Shown here one piece after another: positions 21,354-29,531 of a DNA stretch of 64,000 nucleotides. Source of the stretch: Xylophilus sp. (GTDB taxonomy: Bacteria > Pseudomonadota > Gammaproteobacteria > Burkholderiales > Burkholderiaceae_C); contig WNDY01000013.1 of assembly GCA_009914555.1 (NCBI GenBank), positions 19,016 to 83,015 on the forward strand. Reading direction: 5' to 3'. Under the pieces are notes generated by a model. It was given only the letters and a program-made list of their open reading frames with translations. It was not told the DNA's origin and did not search any database. The position numbers were made by a program, and so were the translations under genes. Numbering within the stretch: the stretch's first letter is position 1; each line of letters opens with the position of its first letter.

Positions 21354-22738
21354 TCATGTCCATGCCGGCGGATCGGTCCCCGGCGGCACCGAAGGCCGGT
21401 CCCAGCCGGCCGGCGTACGCGCGAGCCGGGCGCTGTGGCGCACGGCGGTGAGCACGCCGAAGCCCGACGGCCCGGTGGCCAGCCACGGCGCGCGGTCCGG
21501 CGCCACGGCGTCCAGGCCACGCGCCACCCGGCCCAGGCCGCGCAGCCAGTGGCCCGTCTGCGCCAGCGACACCTGCACATGCCAGCTGCCGCCCTCGCGC
21601 TGCTGGCGGCGCAGCGCGGCGGCCGCGCCGAAGGCGATGAGGTAGCCGCTTGCCTCGTCGAGGATCTGCATCGGCAGCGGGCGCGGCTTGCCACCGCCGG
21701 CGGCCTCGCCTTCGGCCTGGTTGAAGCCCATCGCCGTCTGCACCAGCGAGTCGAAGCCGCGCCGCCCGGCCCACGGGCCCTGCGTGCCGTAGGCGGTCAG
21801 CGAGACGTAGACGATGCCCGGGCGCGCGGCCGCCGCCGCCTCCGGGCCGAAGCCCAGGGCCTGCAGGCCGCCGGGCCGGTAGCCCTGCACAAAGACATGG
21901 GCGCCGCCGAGCAGGCGGCGCAGCGTGTCCGCATCGCCCGGCACGCGCAGGTCGAGCAGCGCCGAGCGCTTGCCGCGGCTGGTGTCGGCGATCGCGGCGA
22001 TGTTGGGCAGGTGCGGTGCATTGACCAGCAGCACGTCGGCGCCGTAGGCCGCGAGCGCCTTGCCTCCCACCGGCCCGGCCAGGATGCGGGTCAGCTCCAG
22101 CACCCGGATGCCGGCCAGCGGACGCTGGTCCGGCGCCAGCGGCGGCAGTTCACGTGGCGGCGCATCGCCGATGCGGTCGATGGTGAACAGCGGCTGCACG
22201 GCGATGGCCCGGCCCTGCGGCGTGGCGTCCCATGCGTCGAAGCTGCGCAGCGCCGTGGCGACCAGGCCGCGCTCGGCCGCCGCCGTCTCGAAATCGAGCG
22301 CCTTCCAGCGCAGCAGGGCCGCTTCGGCATCGGCCCCCGGGTGGCCTGTCCCGGTTGGAGTCCCAGCAGCCGCAGCGCGCCGTCGCGGTGGTGGGCGAAG
22401 TTGGCATGCACGCGCACGAAGCCGTCGGCCGTGCGGTAGAGGCCCGAGAAGGCGTCCCACAGGTCGGGCGAGCGCCCGTCGATGGCGAACCAGCCGGTGC
22501 ATTCGATGCTGGCATGGGCCGCATCGACGTGCACCGCCTGGCGCGGCTGGCCGCGCTGGTGGCCAAGTTCGCAGGCGGCCAGCGCCGCCGCCGCGATGGT
22601 GGACTGGGCGGCTGCCGCCATCGCGAACGACGAGGGCAGCACCGGGTCGGCGCCCGGCAGCTCCACCTGGCCGAGGGCTGCGTCCGGCAGGCCCGCGGCC
22701 TCCCAGATCGTGGCGAGCGCGCTGCGGGCCGGGGTCAT
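21354..22738 (-). pseudogene. CaiB/BaiF-type CoA-transferase, frameshifted in a G tract
   Basis: The first part (22738 down to about 22340) begins MTPARSALATIWEAAGLPDA and reads to LGLQPGQATRG. The rest (to 21354) continues one frame over as ADAEAALLRWKALDFETAAAERG and carries the class III CoA-transferase core (LAGIRVLELTRILAGPVGGKALAAYGADVLLV). The break coincides with a run of five G on the coding strand (22334-22338). Adding one G restores QATRGADAEAALL with no other change, giving about 461 residues. Class III CoA-transferases move CoA between carboxylic acids. It lies 7 bases after scoB and was probably part of that operon. A homopolymer sequencing error is a real alternative. Confidence 0.85.
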
Positions 22739-22745
22739 GGCGTGC

Positions 22746-23384
22746 TCAGCGGATGAGTTGCACGCCGGTCTTGGCCTGGACCTGCTCGAAGGTCACGCCG
22801 TCGGCCAGTTCCACCAGCTTCAGGCCCTCGGGCACCACGTCGATGACGGCCAGATCGGTGATGATGCGGTCCACCACGGCCACGCCGGTCAGCGGCAGCG
22901 TGCAGGCCGGCAGGATCTTCAGATCCTCGGTGCCGTCCTTCTTGCGGGCCACGTGCTCCATGAGCACGATCACGCGCTTGACGCCGGCCACCAGGTCCAT
23001 CGCGCCGCCCATGCCCTTGACCATCTTGCCGGGGATCATCCAGTTGGCCAGGTCGCCCTTCTCGCTGACCTGCATGGCGCCGAGGATGGACAGGTTGACC
23101 TTGCCGCCGCGGATCATGGCGAACGACTGGTCGCTGCCGAAGATGGCCGACCCGGGGATGGTGGTGACGGTCTGCTTGCCGGCGTTGATGAGGTCGGCGT
23201 CGACCTCGTCCTCGGTCGGGAACGGGCCGATGCCGAGCATGCCGTTCTCCGACTGGAGCCAGACCTCCTTGTCGCCGGTGAAGTTGGCCACCAGCGTCGG
23301 GATGCCGATGCCGAGGTTGACGTAGAAGCCGTCTTCCAATTCCTGGGCCGCGCGCGCGGCCATCTGGTCCTGGGTCCAGGGCAT
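22746..23384 (-). CDS. scoB: 3-oxoacid CoA-transferase subunit B
   Basis: This 212-residue subunit carries the catalytic glutamate in the SENGMLG motif (about residue 46). The conserved GGxxD-type segment [26 protein letters not shown] is also present. With subunit A it moves CoA from succinyl-CoA to acetoacetate or a similar 3-oxoacid, linking ketone-body or aromatic breakdown to the TCA cycle. It starts two bases after the scoA stop. The CoA-transferase remnant follows 7 bases downstream. Confidence 0.94.
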   Translation of the reverse strand: MPWTQDQMAARAAQELEDGFYVNLGIGIPTLVANFTGDKEVWLQSENGMLGIGPFPTEDEVDADLINAGKQTVTTIPGSAIFGSDQSFAMIRGGKVNLSILGAMQVSEKGDLANWMIPGKMVKGMGGAMDLVAGVKRVIVLMEHVARKKDGTEDLKILPACTLPLTGVAVVDRIITDLAVIDVVPEGLKLVELADGVTFEQVQAKTGVQLIR

Positions 23385-23386
23385 GG

Positions 23387-24193
23387 TCAGTCTCCTTGCT
23401 TGTTCACGACCTTGGGCGCGGGCACTTCGGTGCCGGCGGCGGCCTGGGCGATGGCGGTCTGGGCCTCGACCTTGGCGGCCACCGGATCGACCGGTGCGGC
23501 CGCCGTCAGCGTGCGCTTCTCAATGCGCTTCTCGGGATTCGGATTGACGACGATGCGGTGCACGTAGATGCCCGGCAGGTGGATGTCGTCCGGGGCGATC
23601 TCGCCCACCTCGACGATGCGCTCGACCTCCACGACCGTGACCTTGCCGGCCGTGGCCGCGGCCGGGTTGAAGTTGCGCGCCGTGAGGCGAAAGCGCAGGT
23701 TGCCGGCCTTGTCGGCCACGTCGGCCTTGACCAGGGCCACGTCGGGCACCAGCGACTGCTCGAGCACGTAGGTCTCGCCGTCGAACTCGCGCAGCTCCTT
23801 GCCCTCGGCCACGATGGTGCCGACACCGGTCTTGGTGAAGAAGGCCGGGATGCCGGCGCCGCCGGCGCGCAGCTTCTCGGCCAGCGTGCCCTGGGGCGTG
23901 AACTCCAGCTCCAGTTCGCCGGCCAGGTACTGGCGCTCGAACTCCTTGTTCTCACCGACATAGCTGGAGATCATCTTCCTGATCTGGCGCGTCTGGAGCA
24001 GCTTGCCGAGGCCGAAGCCGTCGACGCCCGCGTTGTTGGAGATGATGGTCAGGTCCTTGGCGCCCGAATCGCGCAGCGCATCGATCAGCGCCTCGGGAAT
24101 GCCGCAGAGACCGAAGCCTCCGACGGCCAGCAGCTGGCCGTCGGCCACCACGCCCTTGAGGGCGTCGGCGGCGGTAGGGAATATCTTGTTCAC
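23387..24193 (-). CDS. scoA: 3-oxoacid CoA-transferase subunit A
   Basis: This 268-residue subunit has the family start [34 protein letters not shown] and the core [24 protein letters not shown] chose the GTG at 24193, which follows GGAG; the in-frame ATG at 24241 would add a non-homologous tail. The C terminus is about 30 residues longer than usual and rich in alanine and valine ([23 protein letters not shown]). It forms an operon with scoB and diverges from a PAS-LuxR gene, with a paired TACGTA site in between. Confidence 0.93.
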   Translation of the reverse strand: MNKIFPTAADALKGVVADGQLLAVGGFGLCGIPEALIDALRDSGAKDLTIISNNAGVDGFGLGKLLQTRQIRKMISSYVGENKEFERQYLAGELELEFTPQGTLAEKLRAGGAGIPAFFTKTGVGTIVAEGKELREFDGETYVLEQSLVPDVALVKADVADKAGNLRFRLTARNFNPAAATAGKVTVVEVERIVEVGEIAPDDIHLPGIYVHRIVVNPNPEKRIEKRTLTAAAPVDPVAAKVEAQTAIAQAAAGTEVPAPKVVNKQGD

Positions 24194-24253
24194 GAAGGAG
24201 TCTCCTCGGAGGTGGGAATCACCGCAGGCGCCCCGCGGCAAGCCGCTACGATA

Positions 24254-24273
24254 CTACGTAACAACGTACGTAG
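24254..24273. promoter_or_regulatory. Paired TACGTA palindromes between scoA and the LuxR-type gene
   Basis: TACGTA occurs at 24255-24260 and 24267-24272, with outer arms CTACGT (24254-24259) and ACGTAG (24268-24273). The dyad sits 12 bases before the regulator start and 60 before scoA. LuxR-type dimers bind such dyads, so it is a good candidate operator for the neighbouring regulator. Confidence 0.5.
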
Positions 24274-24285
24274 AAGCCCGTAAGC

Positions 24286-24858
24286 ATGCTCCAGGAGACA
24301 GCCCCGCCCGCCGACTACCGGCTGGCGTTCGACATGGCCCCCGTGGGCATGGTCATCACCCACCGCCGCGCCATCGTGGACTGCAACCGCCACGTCTGCG
24401 AGACCTTCGGCGCCGACTGCGCGCAGCTGCGCGGCCAGTCGCTGCGGGTGCTCTACCCCAGCGCCGACGAGTACGAGCGCATGGGCGCGCGGCTGGTGCC
24501 CATCCTCAATGCCCGCGGCCACTATGCCGACGACCGGGTCATGCGCCGCGTGGGCGGCCGGCTGGCCGGCGAACTGTTCTGGTGCCACGTCACCGGCCGG
24601 GCGCTCAACCGTGCCGATCCGCACGAGGCCGGCATCTGGACCTTCGAGGACCTGAGCGCGCGCCGCCCGGTCAAGGCCGGGCTGACCGGGCGCGAGCGCG
24701 AGGTGGCCGCGCACCTGATCAGCGGGCTCACGTCGAAGGAGATCGGCCGCACGCTGGGCATCAGCCACCGCACGGTGGAGATCTACCGCGCCCGGCTCAT
24801 GCGCAAGTACCAGGCGAGCACCACGGCCGAACTGGTCCACAAGCTCACCGCAGGCTGA
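24286..24858 (+). CDS. PAS-domain LuxR-type regulator
   Basis: This 190-residue protein has an N-terminal PAS domain (about residues 10-120, RLAFDMAPVGMVITHRRAIVDCNRHVCETFG) and a C-terminal LuxR/GerE helix-turn-helix (LTGREREVAAHLISGLTSKEIGRTLGISHRTVEIYRARLMRKY). There is no receiver domain, so it probably binds a ligand directly rather than being phosphorylated. It diverges from scoAB over a short gap containing two TACGTA palindromes, and is likely to control that operon. The next gene, an SpmAB fusion, starts four bases after its stop and may be cotranscribed. Confidence 0.88.
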   Translation: MLQETAPPADYRLAFDMAPVGMVITHRRAIVDCNRHVCETFGADCAQLRGQSLRVLYPSADEYERMGARLVPILNARGHYADDRVMRRVGGRLAGELFWCHVTGRALNRADPHEAGIWTFEDLSARRPVKAGLTGREREVAAHLISGLTSKEIGRTLGISHRTVEIYRARLMRKYQASTTAELVHKLTAG

Positions 24859-24862
24859 CCCG

Positions 24863-26110
24863 ATGGCGCTCAACATCGTCTGGATCGGCTTCTTCGCCAT
24901 CGCCCTCGCCGCCGCCTGCGTCCAGGCCCTGCAGGGCGACCTGGCCGTCTTCGGCCGGCTGGTCGCGGCCATGTTCGACGCGGCGCGCACCGGCTTCGAC
25001 GTGGCCCTGGGCCTCGCCGGGGTGATGGCACTGTGGCTGGGCCTGCTGCGCGTGGGCGAGCGCGCCGGCATGGTGGAGGCGCTCGCGCGCGCCGCCGCGC
25101 CGCTGCTGCGCCGGCTCTTCCCCGGCGTGCCCACGGGCCATCCGGCGCAGGGCGCCATGGTGATGAACGTGTCGGCCAACCTGCTCGGCCTGGACAACGC
25201 CGCCACGCCGCTGGGCCTCAAGGCCATGGCGGAGCTGCAGACGCTCAACCCGCAGCCCGCGGCGGCCAGCGATGCGCAGATCATGTTCATCGTGCTCAAC
25301 ACCGCCGGGCTCACGCTGGTACCGACCTCGGTGATCGCCATCCGCCAGGGCATCGCCATGCGCCAGGGCCTGGCCGGCTTCAACGCGGCCGACATCTTCC
25401 TGCCGACGCTGCTGGCCACACTGGCCTCGGTGCTGGCCGCCGTGGCTGCCGTGGCCGTGGTGCAGCGGCTGCCGCTGTGGCGCTGGCGCGTGCTGCTGCC
25501 GGCGGGCCTGTTCGCCGCGGCGGCAGCGGCGCTGGTGGCCGGCGTGGCCCGGCTTCCGCCGGCCCGCGCGGCCGAGGTGGCCGGCGCCGCCGGCAGCTTC
25601 TGCATCCTGGCCATCGTCGGCACCTTCATCGCGGCCGGCGTGCACCGGCGCATCGACGTGCTCGACGCCTTCGTCGAGGGCGCGAAGGAAGGCTTCGGCG
25701 TGGCGGTGAAGATCATCGCCTACCTCGTGGCGATGCTGGTGGCCATCGGCCTGTTCCGCGCCGCGGGCTGCATGGACTACGTGATGCGCGCGCTCGCCGC
25801 AGCCGTGGCCGCGCTGGGACTGGACACGGCTTTCCTGCCCGCCCTTCCGGTGGGCCTGATGAAGATACTCTCGGGCTCCGGCGCGCGGGCGCTGCTGGTG
25901 GACGTGATGCAGGCCCACGGCGTCGATTCGTTCGCCGGACGGCTGGCGGCGATCATCCAGGGATCGACCGAGACCACGTTCTACGTGCTGGCCGTGTACT
26001 GCGGCAGCGTCGGCGTGCGCGATACGCGGCATGCGCTGGGCTGCGCGCTGTTCGCGGATGCGGTGGGGATCGCGGCGGCGATCGGGCTGGCCTATCTGTT
26101 CTTCCGGTGA
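24863..26110 (+). CDS. SpmA-SpmB fusion membrane protein (nucleoside-recognition domains)
   Basis: This 415-residue inner-membrane protein joins SpmA-like and SpmB-like halves. The first half holds VMNVSANLLGLDNAATPLGLKAM, the second GAKEGFGVAVKIIAYLVAMLVAIGLFR and GSTETTFYVLAVYCGSVGVRD. About ten membrane helices are visible. In Bacillus the two are separate proteins required for spore core dehydration. This lineage does not sporulate and the fused form is found in many Gram-negatives, so a transport role is likely but unproven. It follows the PAS-LuxR gene by four bases. Confidence 0.88.
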   Translation: MALNIVWIGFFAIALAAACVQALQGDLAVFGRLVAAMFDAARTGFDVALGLAGVMALWLGLLRVGERAGMVEALARAAAPLLRRLFPGVPTGHPAQGAMVMNVSANLLGLDNAATPLGLKAMAELQTLNPQPAAASDAQIMFIVLNTAGLTLVPTSVIAIRQGIAMRQGLAGFNAADIFLPTLLATLASVLAAVAAVAVVQRLPLWRWRVLLPAGLFAAAAAALVAGVARLPPARAAEVAGAAGSFCILAIVGTFIAAGVHRRIDVLDAFVEGAKEGFGVAVKIIAYLVAMLVAIGLFRAAGCMDYVMRALAAAVAALGLDTAFLPALPVGLMKILSGSGARALLVDVMQAHGVDSFAGRLAAIIQGSTETTFYVLAVYCGSVGVRDTRHALGCALFADAVGIAAAIGLAYLFFR

Positions 26111-26520
26111 CGGCATCGCGGACTGGCCGGGCAGCGTCGGCCGGGTCTCGCGCGAAGCGCCGGTAGCCGTCGTCGAGGGGGAGCGGGAAGAAGAGCGGCC
26201 GGGCGGCGCCGCCAATGCGGCGGCCAACCTGCGCGCGCTGGCCGCGGCGCCCGCCCTGGCGTCGGTCCGCAGCGCGGACCTGGCGGGCCGCAGCCTTGCG
26301 AGACTGGTGGACGACGCCGGCACCTGCTGGACCGGGGCTGTCGATGCAGCGCTGCCCACGGCGGTCAAGGAGCCACCGGGAAGCAGCTCCGCAGCCGCCC
26401 TCCGTGTAGGCATGCGCCGACGGCTGCGCCCGCCCTCGGCTCGCGGAGCGGATCGGACGCAAACCCTAGCCTTTCCAGGATCCAGGGCCTGTCGCCCTGG
26501 CATTGGAAAAAGGACACGGC
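26111..26520. other. 410-base gap before csbD, with a short hairpin
   Basis: No gene with family support is visible on either strand. The only structure is a hairpin, CCAGGGC (26482-26488) and GCCCTGG (26494-26500), ending 20 bases before the csbD start, in its probable leader. The csbD ribosome binding site AAGGA lies between the hairpin and the start. Confidence 0.45.
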
Positions 26521-26721
26521 ATGAACTCCGAGCAGATCAAGGGCGCCGCCAAGGTGGCGGCAGGAAAGATCCAGCAGAAGGCGGGCGAGTTGCTCGACAG
26601 CGAGGCGCAGAAAGCCAAAGGCGTGGCCAGACAGGTCGAGGGGAACGCCGAGTTGAACGAGGGCGACGTGAAGCACGACCAGCGCCGCACCCCCTGGTCC
26701 CCCGGCGACCAGCCGCCCTAG
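26521..26721 (+). CDS. CsbD-family stress protein
   Basis: This 66-residue protein has the CsbD-like pattern: MNSEQIKGAAKVAAGKIQQKAGELLDSEAQKAKGVARQVEGNA, an alternating charged and alanine/glycine-rich amphipathic helix. Family members are small, abundant under stationary-phase or envelope stress, and of unknown mechanism. The ATG at 26521 follows AAGGA. A short hairpin lies in the leader. It stands alone. Confidence 0.85.
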   Translation: MNSEQIKGAAKVAAGKIQQKAGELLDSEAQKAKGVARQVEGNAELNEGDVKHDQRRTPWSPGDQPP

Positions 26722-26765
26722 CACCGCCGCGCGCCTGCGCCCCTCGTGCCAGCGGGGCGCGCTGC

Positions 26766-27050
26766 TCAGTTCTTCTTCATGCAGTCGCTGAGGTAGGCGC
26801 TGCGCCGGTCCGCCGGCCGGGGCCGTGCCGACTTCTCGCACATCGCGGCCTTGTCCTCCTCGCGCTTGCGGCCCTGGGCCAGGCAGTCGGCCATCTGCGA
26901 CTGGCGGACGTTTTCCTTCAGACGCGCCATCTCGGCTTCGCAGTAGGCCTGCAGATTCTCGGGCGACCGCCGGTCTTCCGCGGCGGAAGCGGACCCGGCA
27001 TTCCATGCCGAGACAAAAGCCAGAACGGTGAGAGGGAGGAGTTGCTTCAT
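26766..27050 (-). CDS. Small secreted cysteine-containing protein
   Basis: This 94-residue product has a signal peptide (MKQLLPLTVLAFVSAWNAGSASA). The mature part has four cysteines (in AYCEAEM, MADCLAQ, AAMCEKS and the final SDCMKKN), so two disulfides are possible in the periplasm. It contains many charged residues and no recognised domain. The start at 27050 follows GGGAGGAG. It is convergent with csbD. Function is unknown. Confidence 0.7.
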   Translation of the reverse strand: MKQLLPLTVLAFVSAWNAGSASAAEDRRSPENLQAYCEAEMARLKENVRQSQMADCLAQGRKREEDKAAMCEKSARPRPADRRSAYLSDCMKKN

Positions 27051-27283
27051 GGTGGGATGCCTTTGCGTCGCATTGCGTGGCGGGATCGCCATGCACGCAA
27101 GCTAAGCCCCCGGGGGCACCGCTGGCTGTCAGCCGCGGTCCAAGCGAACGGACGGCGCCGTCCGGCCAGGCAGGCCGCTGGCCGGCGCCGGGGCGAATGC
27201 CGGCCGCCCAGCGCCGGACGCAAGATACCCCCGGACCACCCCTCTCAAAGCCCGCGCTGCCAGCCCATCAGCAGCCCATACCC

Positions 27284-28564
27284 TCAGTGCAGCTTCAACC
27301 GTCCCGACACCCGCTGCTGCAGCAGCCGCGCCAGCGCCAGCACCGCCGTCTTGCCGGTGCCGAGGATCGCACGGTGGTGGTTCAGGTGCAGCGACATGTA
27401 CATCCACTTGGCGACCAGCCCTTCGACGAAGAAGTTGCGACCGGCCAGGCCCCCCATGAGGTTGCCCACACCCTTGTTGTCGCCCAGCGAGACCAGCGAG
27501 CCGAAGTCGCGGTAGACGAAGGGCTCTGCCACCTCCTGCTCGCGCAGCAGGGCCGCGAGCACCCGCGCGAGGTAGTCGGCCTGCTGGTGGGCTGCCTGGG
27601 CGCGGGCCGGCACGGTCTTGCCGCCCTCCCACGGGCAGGCGGCGCAGTCGCCGAGCGCGAGCACACCGTCGGCCGAGGTGCGCAGGCGGTCGTCCACGAC
27701 GAACTGGTTGAGCCGGTTGACCTCCAGGCCAAAGCCCGCGTTGGCCTCGGCGGCCTTGATGCCGGCCGCCCAGACGATGAGGTCGGCGGGCACCGGGCTG
27801 TCCGGCGTGACCAGTGCGCCGCGCTCGATGGCCGTCACCCGCGTGCCGGTGCGCACCTTCACCTGCTTGCGCTCCAGCGCCAGGCGGGCCTGGCGGGATA
27901 TCTTCTCGGGCAGGCCGCCGAGGATGCGGTCGCCGCCTTCGACCAGCGTGATGTCCAGCCGGAAGCGCTGGCCCGCGCTCAGGCTGCCGAGCAGCTCGGC
28001 ATGGGCCTCCAGCAGCTCGGCCGACAGCTCCACGCCGGTAGCGCCGGCGCCCACGATGGCGATGGACAGCGACCGGCTCCCGGCGAACGAGGCGCGGGCG
28101 CAGGCATTGAGCCAGTCGGTGTGGAAGCGCTGCGCGTCGCGCACGTTCTCCAGCAGGTAGGCATGCTCGATGCCCGGCGTGCCGAAGGCGTTGGAGCCGC
28201 TGCCGATGGCCAGGACCAGCCGGGTGTAGCTCACCGTGCGCCGCGGCACCAGCAGCTCGCCCTCGGCGTTGCGGATCTCGGCCAGCTCGATGGACCGGCC
28301 GCCGGCGTCCAGGCCAGCCAGTTCGCCGATGGCGAAGCTGAAATGGTTGCGCCGCGCCAGCACCGGGTACGACAGCCCTTCCTGGTGCGCGTCGAGCGTG
28401 CCCGCGGCCACTTCGTGCAGCGTCGGCTTCCAGATGTGGAACGGGTCGCGGTCCACCAGCAGCACGCGTTCGCGGCCCTGCTTCTCCCCCAGCCTGCGGC
28501 CGAGCCGCGCCGCGAGTTCGAGCCCGCCAGCGCCGCCGCCCACAATCACGATGTCCGAATGCAT
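27284..28564 (-). CDS. ndh: Type II NADH:quinone oxidoreductase (single-subunit)
   Basis: This 426-residue FAD enzyme transfers electrons from NADH to quinone at the inner membrane without pumping protons. It has an N-terminal FAD motif (IVIVGGGAGGLELAARLG), a second Rossmann motif for NADH (IAIVGAGATGVELSAELLE), the NDH-2 segment ADGVLALGDCAACP, and a C-terminal amphipathic region likely to sit on the membrane. The ATG at 28564 follows GGGAGG. It is the last of three minus-strand genes after eptA and the DUF3014 gene, separated by 50 bases from the latter. Confidence 0.93.
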   Translation of the reverse strand: MHSDIVIVGGGAGGLELAARLGRRLGEKQGRERVLLVDRDPFHIWKPTLHEVAAGTLDAHQEGLSYPVLARRNHFSFAIGELAGLDAGGRSIELAEIRNAEGELLVPRRTVSYTRLVLAIGSGSNAFGTPGIEHAYLLENVRDAQRFHTDWLNACARASFAGSRSLSIAIVGAGATGVELSAELLEAHAELLGSLSAGQRFRLDITLVEGGDRILGGLPEKISRQARLALERKQVKVRTGTRVTAIERGALVTPDSPVPADLIVWAAGIKAAEANAGFGLEVNRLNQFVVDDRLRTSADGVLALGDCAACPWEGGKTVPARAQAAHQQADYLARVLAALLREQEVAEPFVYRDFGSLVSLGDNKGVGNLMGGLAGRNFFVEGLVAKWMYMSLHLNHHRAILGTGKTAVLALARLLQQRVSGRLKLH

Positions 28565-28614
28565 GCGTCCTCCCTGTTCCCGTGCACGGAAAGGGAAAAG
28601 TGTAGACGCCGCCG

Positions 28615-29454
28615 CTATCCCGCGATCCCGGCGCGCAGCCGCGCAAGCCAGGCCTTGAGCGCCTTCGCGTGGTCCGGCCCGACGCGCAGCAGGATCTTCT
28701 GGCCTGCGTGCAGGCGCTCCAGTTCCGGGTCCGCATATTCGTAGCGCAACCAAGGCTGCTCGGAGGCGCTGCCGCGCACCTCGACCAGCTTCAGCGCCAG
28801 CGGCCGGGCGGGCTCGGGCGTCCCGAGCAGGTCGTCGATGGCCCGCACGGCGCGGTCGTTGAAATGCCGGTGCGGATAGCCCAGTTCTTCATAGGCCTGC
28901 TGGAACAGCGGGTAGAGCTGCCGGTAGACGGCAGCCGCCCTGGCCGGATCGATGGACTGCACGAACTGCACGAAGGGCGTGTAGCGCTGGGCATTGGCGG
29001 GGGCCAGCCGCAGCGCATCGCCCTCGCCTTCCACCGCCAGCTTCGGCGGCGTGCGCTGCACCGGCCAGATGCGGGCCGGCGCGTGGCTGCGCGGCAGATT
29101 GTCGACCGTGGCGACCACGCGGCGCACCAGGCCGTCGGGCACCAGGAAGCGCTGCCACTGCGCGCGCGGCGCCAGGCCGTCGATGGCGGCGGCGACGGCC
29201 GCGTCGGACTCCTGCAGGGCCGGCAGCGCGGGCGCGGCCGGGTCGGGTTCGATCGGATGAGCCGGGCCGGCGGGCTCGGCCGCCGGCTCGGCCACCGGTG
29301 CCTGCGGCGCGGCCGCGGCGACGGGCGGCGCGGCCTGGCGCGCCTGCCACTGCCGACAGCCATACCAGCCGGCGGCCGCGAGCGCGGCGACGATGGCCAG
29401 GGCGAGCCAGGGAAAGGATCGTTGGCGCGGCGGGCGCAGGTTCGGTTCGGTCAC
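28615..29454 (-). CDS. DUF3014 membrane-anchored protein
   Basis: This 279-residue protein has a short cytoplasmic start, one membrane segment (about residues 16-34, WLALAIVAALAAAGWYGC), an alanine-proline-rich linker and a conserved DUF3014 domain to the end (LVRRVVATVDNLPRSHAPARIWPV, YTPFVQFVQSIDPARAAAVYRQLYPLFQQAYEELGYP). The domain would be periplasmic. No biochemical role is known. A GTG start at 29454 is chosen because it gives the usual MTEPN-like opening. It lies between eptA (77 bases) and ndh (50 bases). Confidence 0.85.
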   Translation of the reverse strand: MTEPNLRPPRQRSFPWLALAIVAALAAAGWYGCRQWQARQAAPPVAAAAPQAPVAEPAAEPAGPAHPIEPDPAAPALPALQESDAAVAAAIDGLAPRAQWQRFLVPDGLVRRVVATVDNLPRSHAPARIWPVQRTPPKLAVEGEGDALRLAPANAQRYTPFVQFVQSIDPARAAAVYRQLYPLFQQAYEELGYPHRHFNDRAVRAIDDLLGTPEPARPLALKLVEVRGSASEQPWLRYEYADPELERLHAGQKILLRVGPDHAKALKAWLARLRAGIAG

Positions 29455-29531
29455 GGGCGGATACCTCGCTGGCGGATGGACGAAAGAGGCTGTCCATCCT
29501 AACGCCCCGGTTCCGTTCGCCGAGTTCAGCG

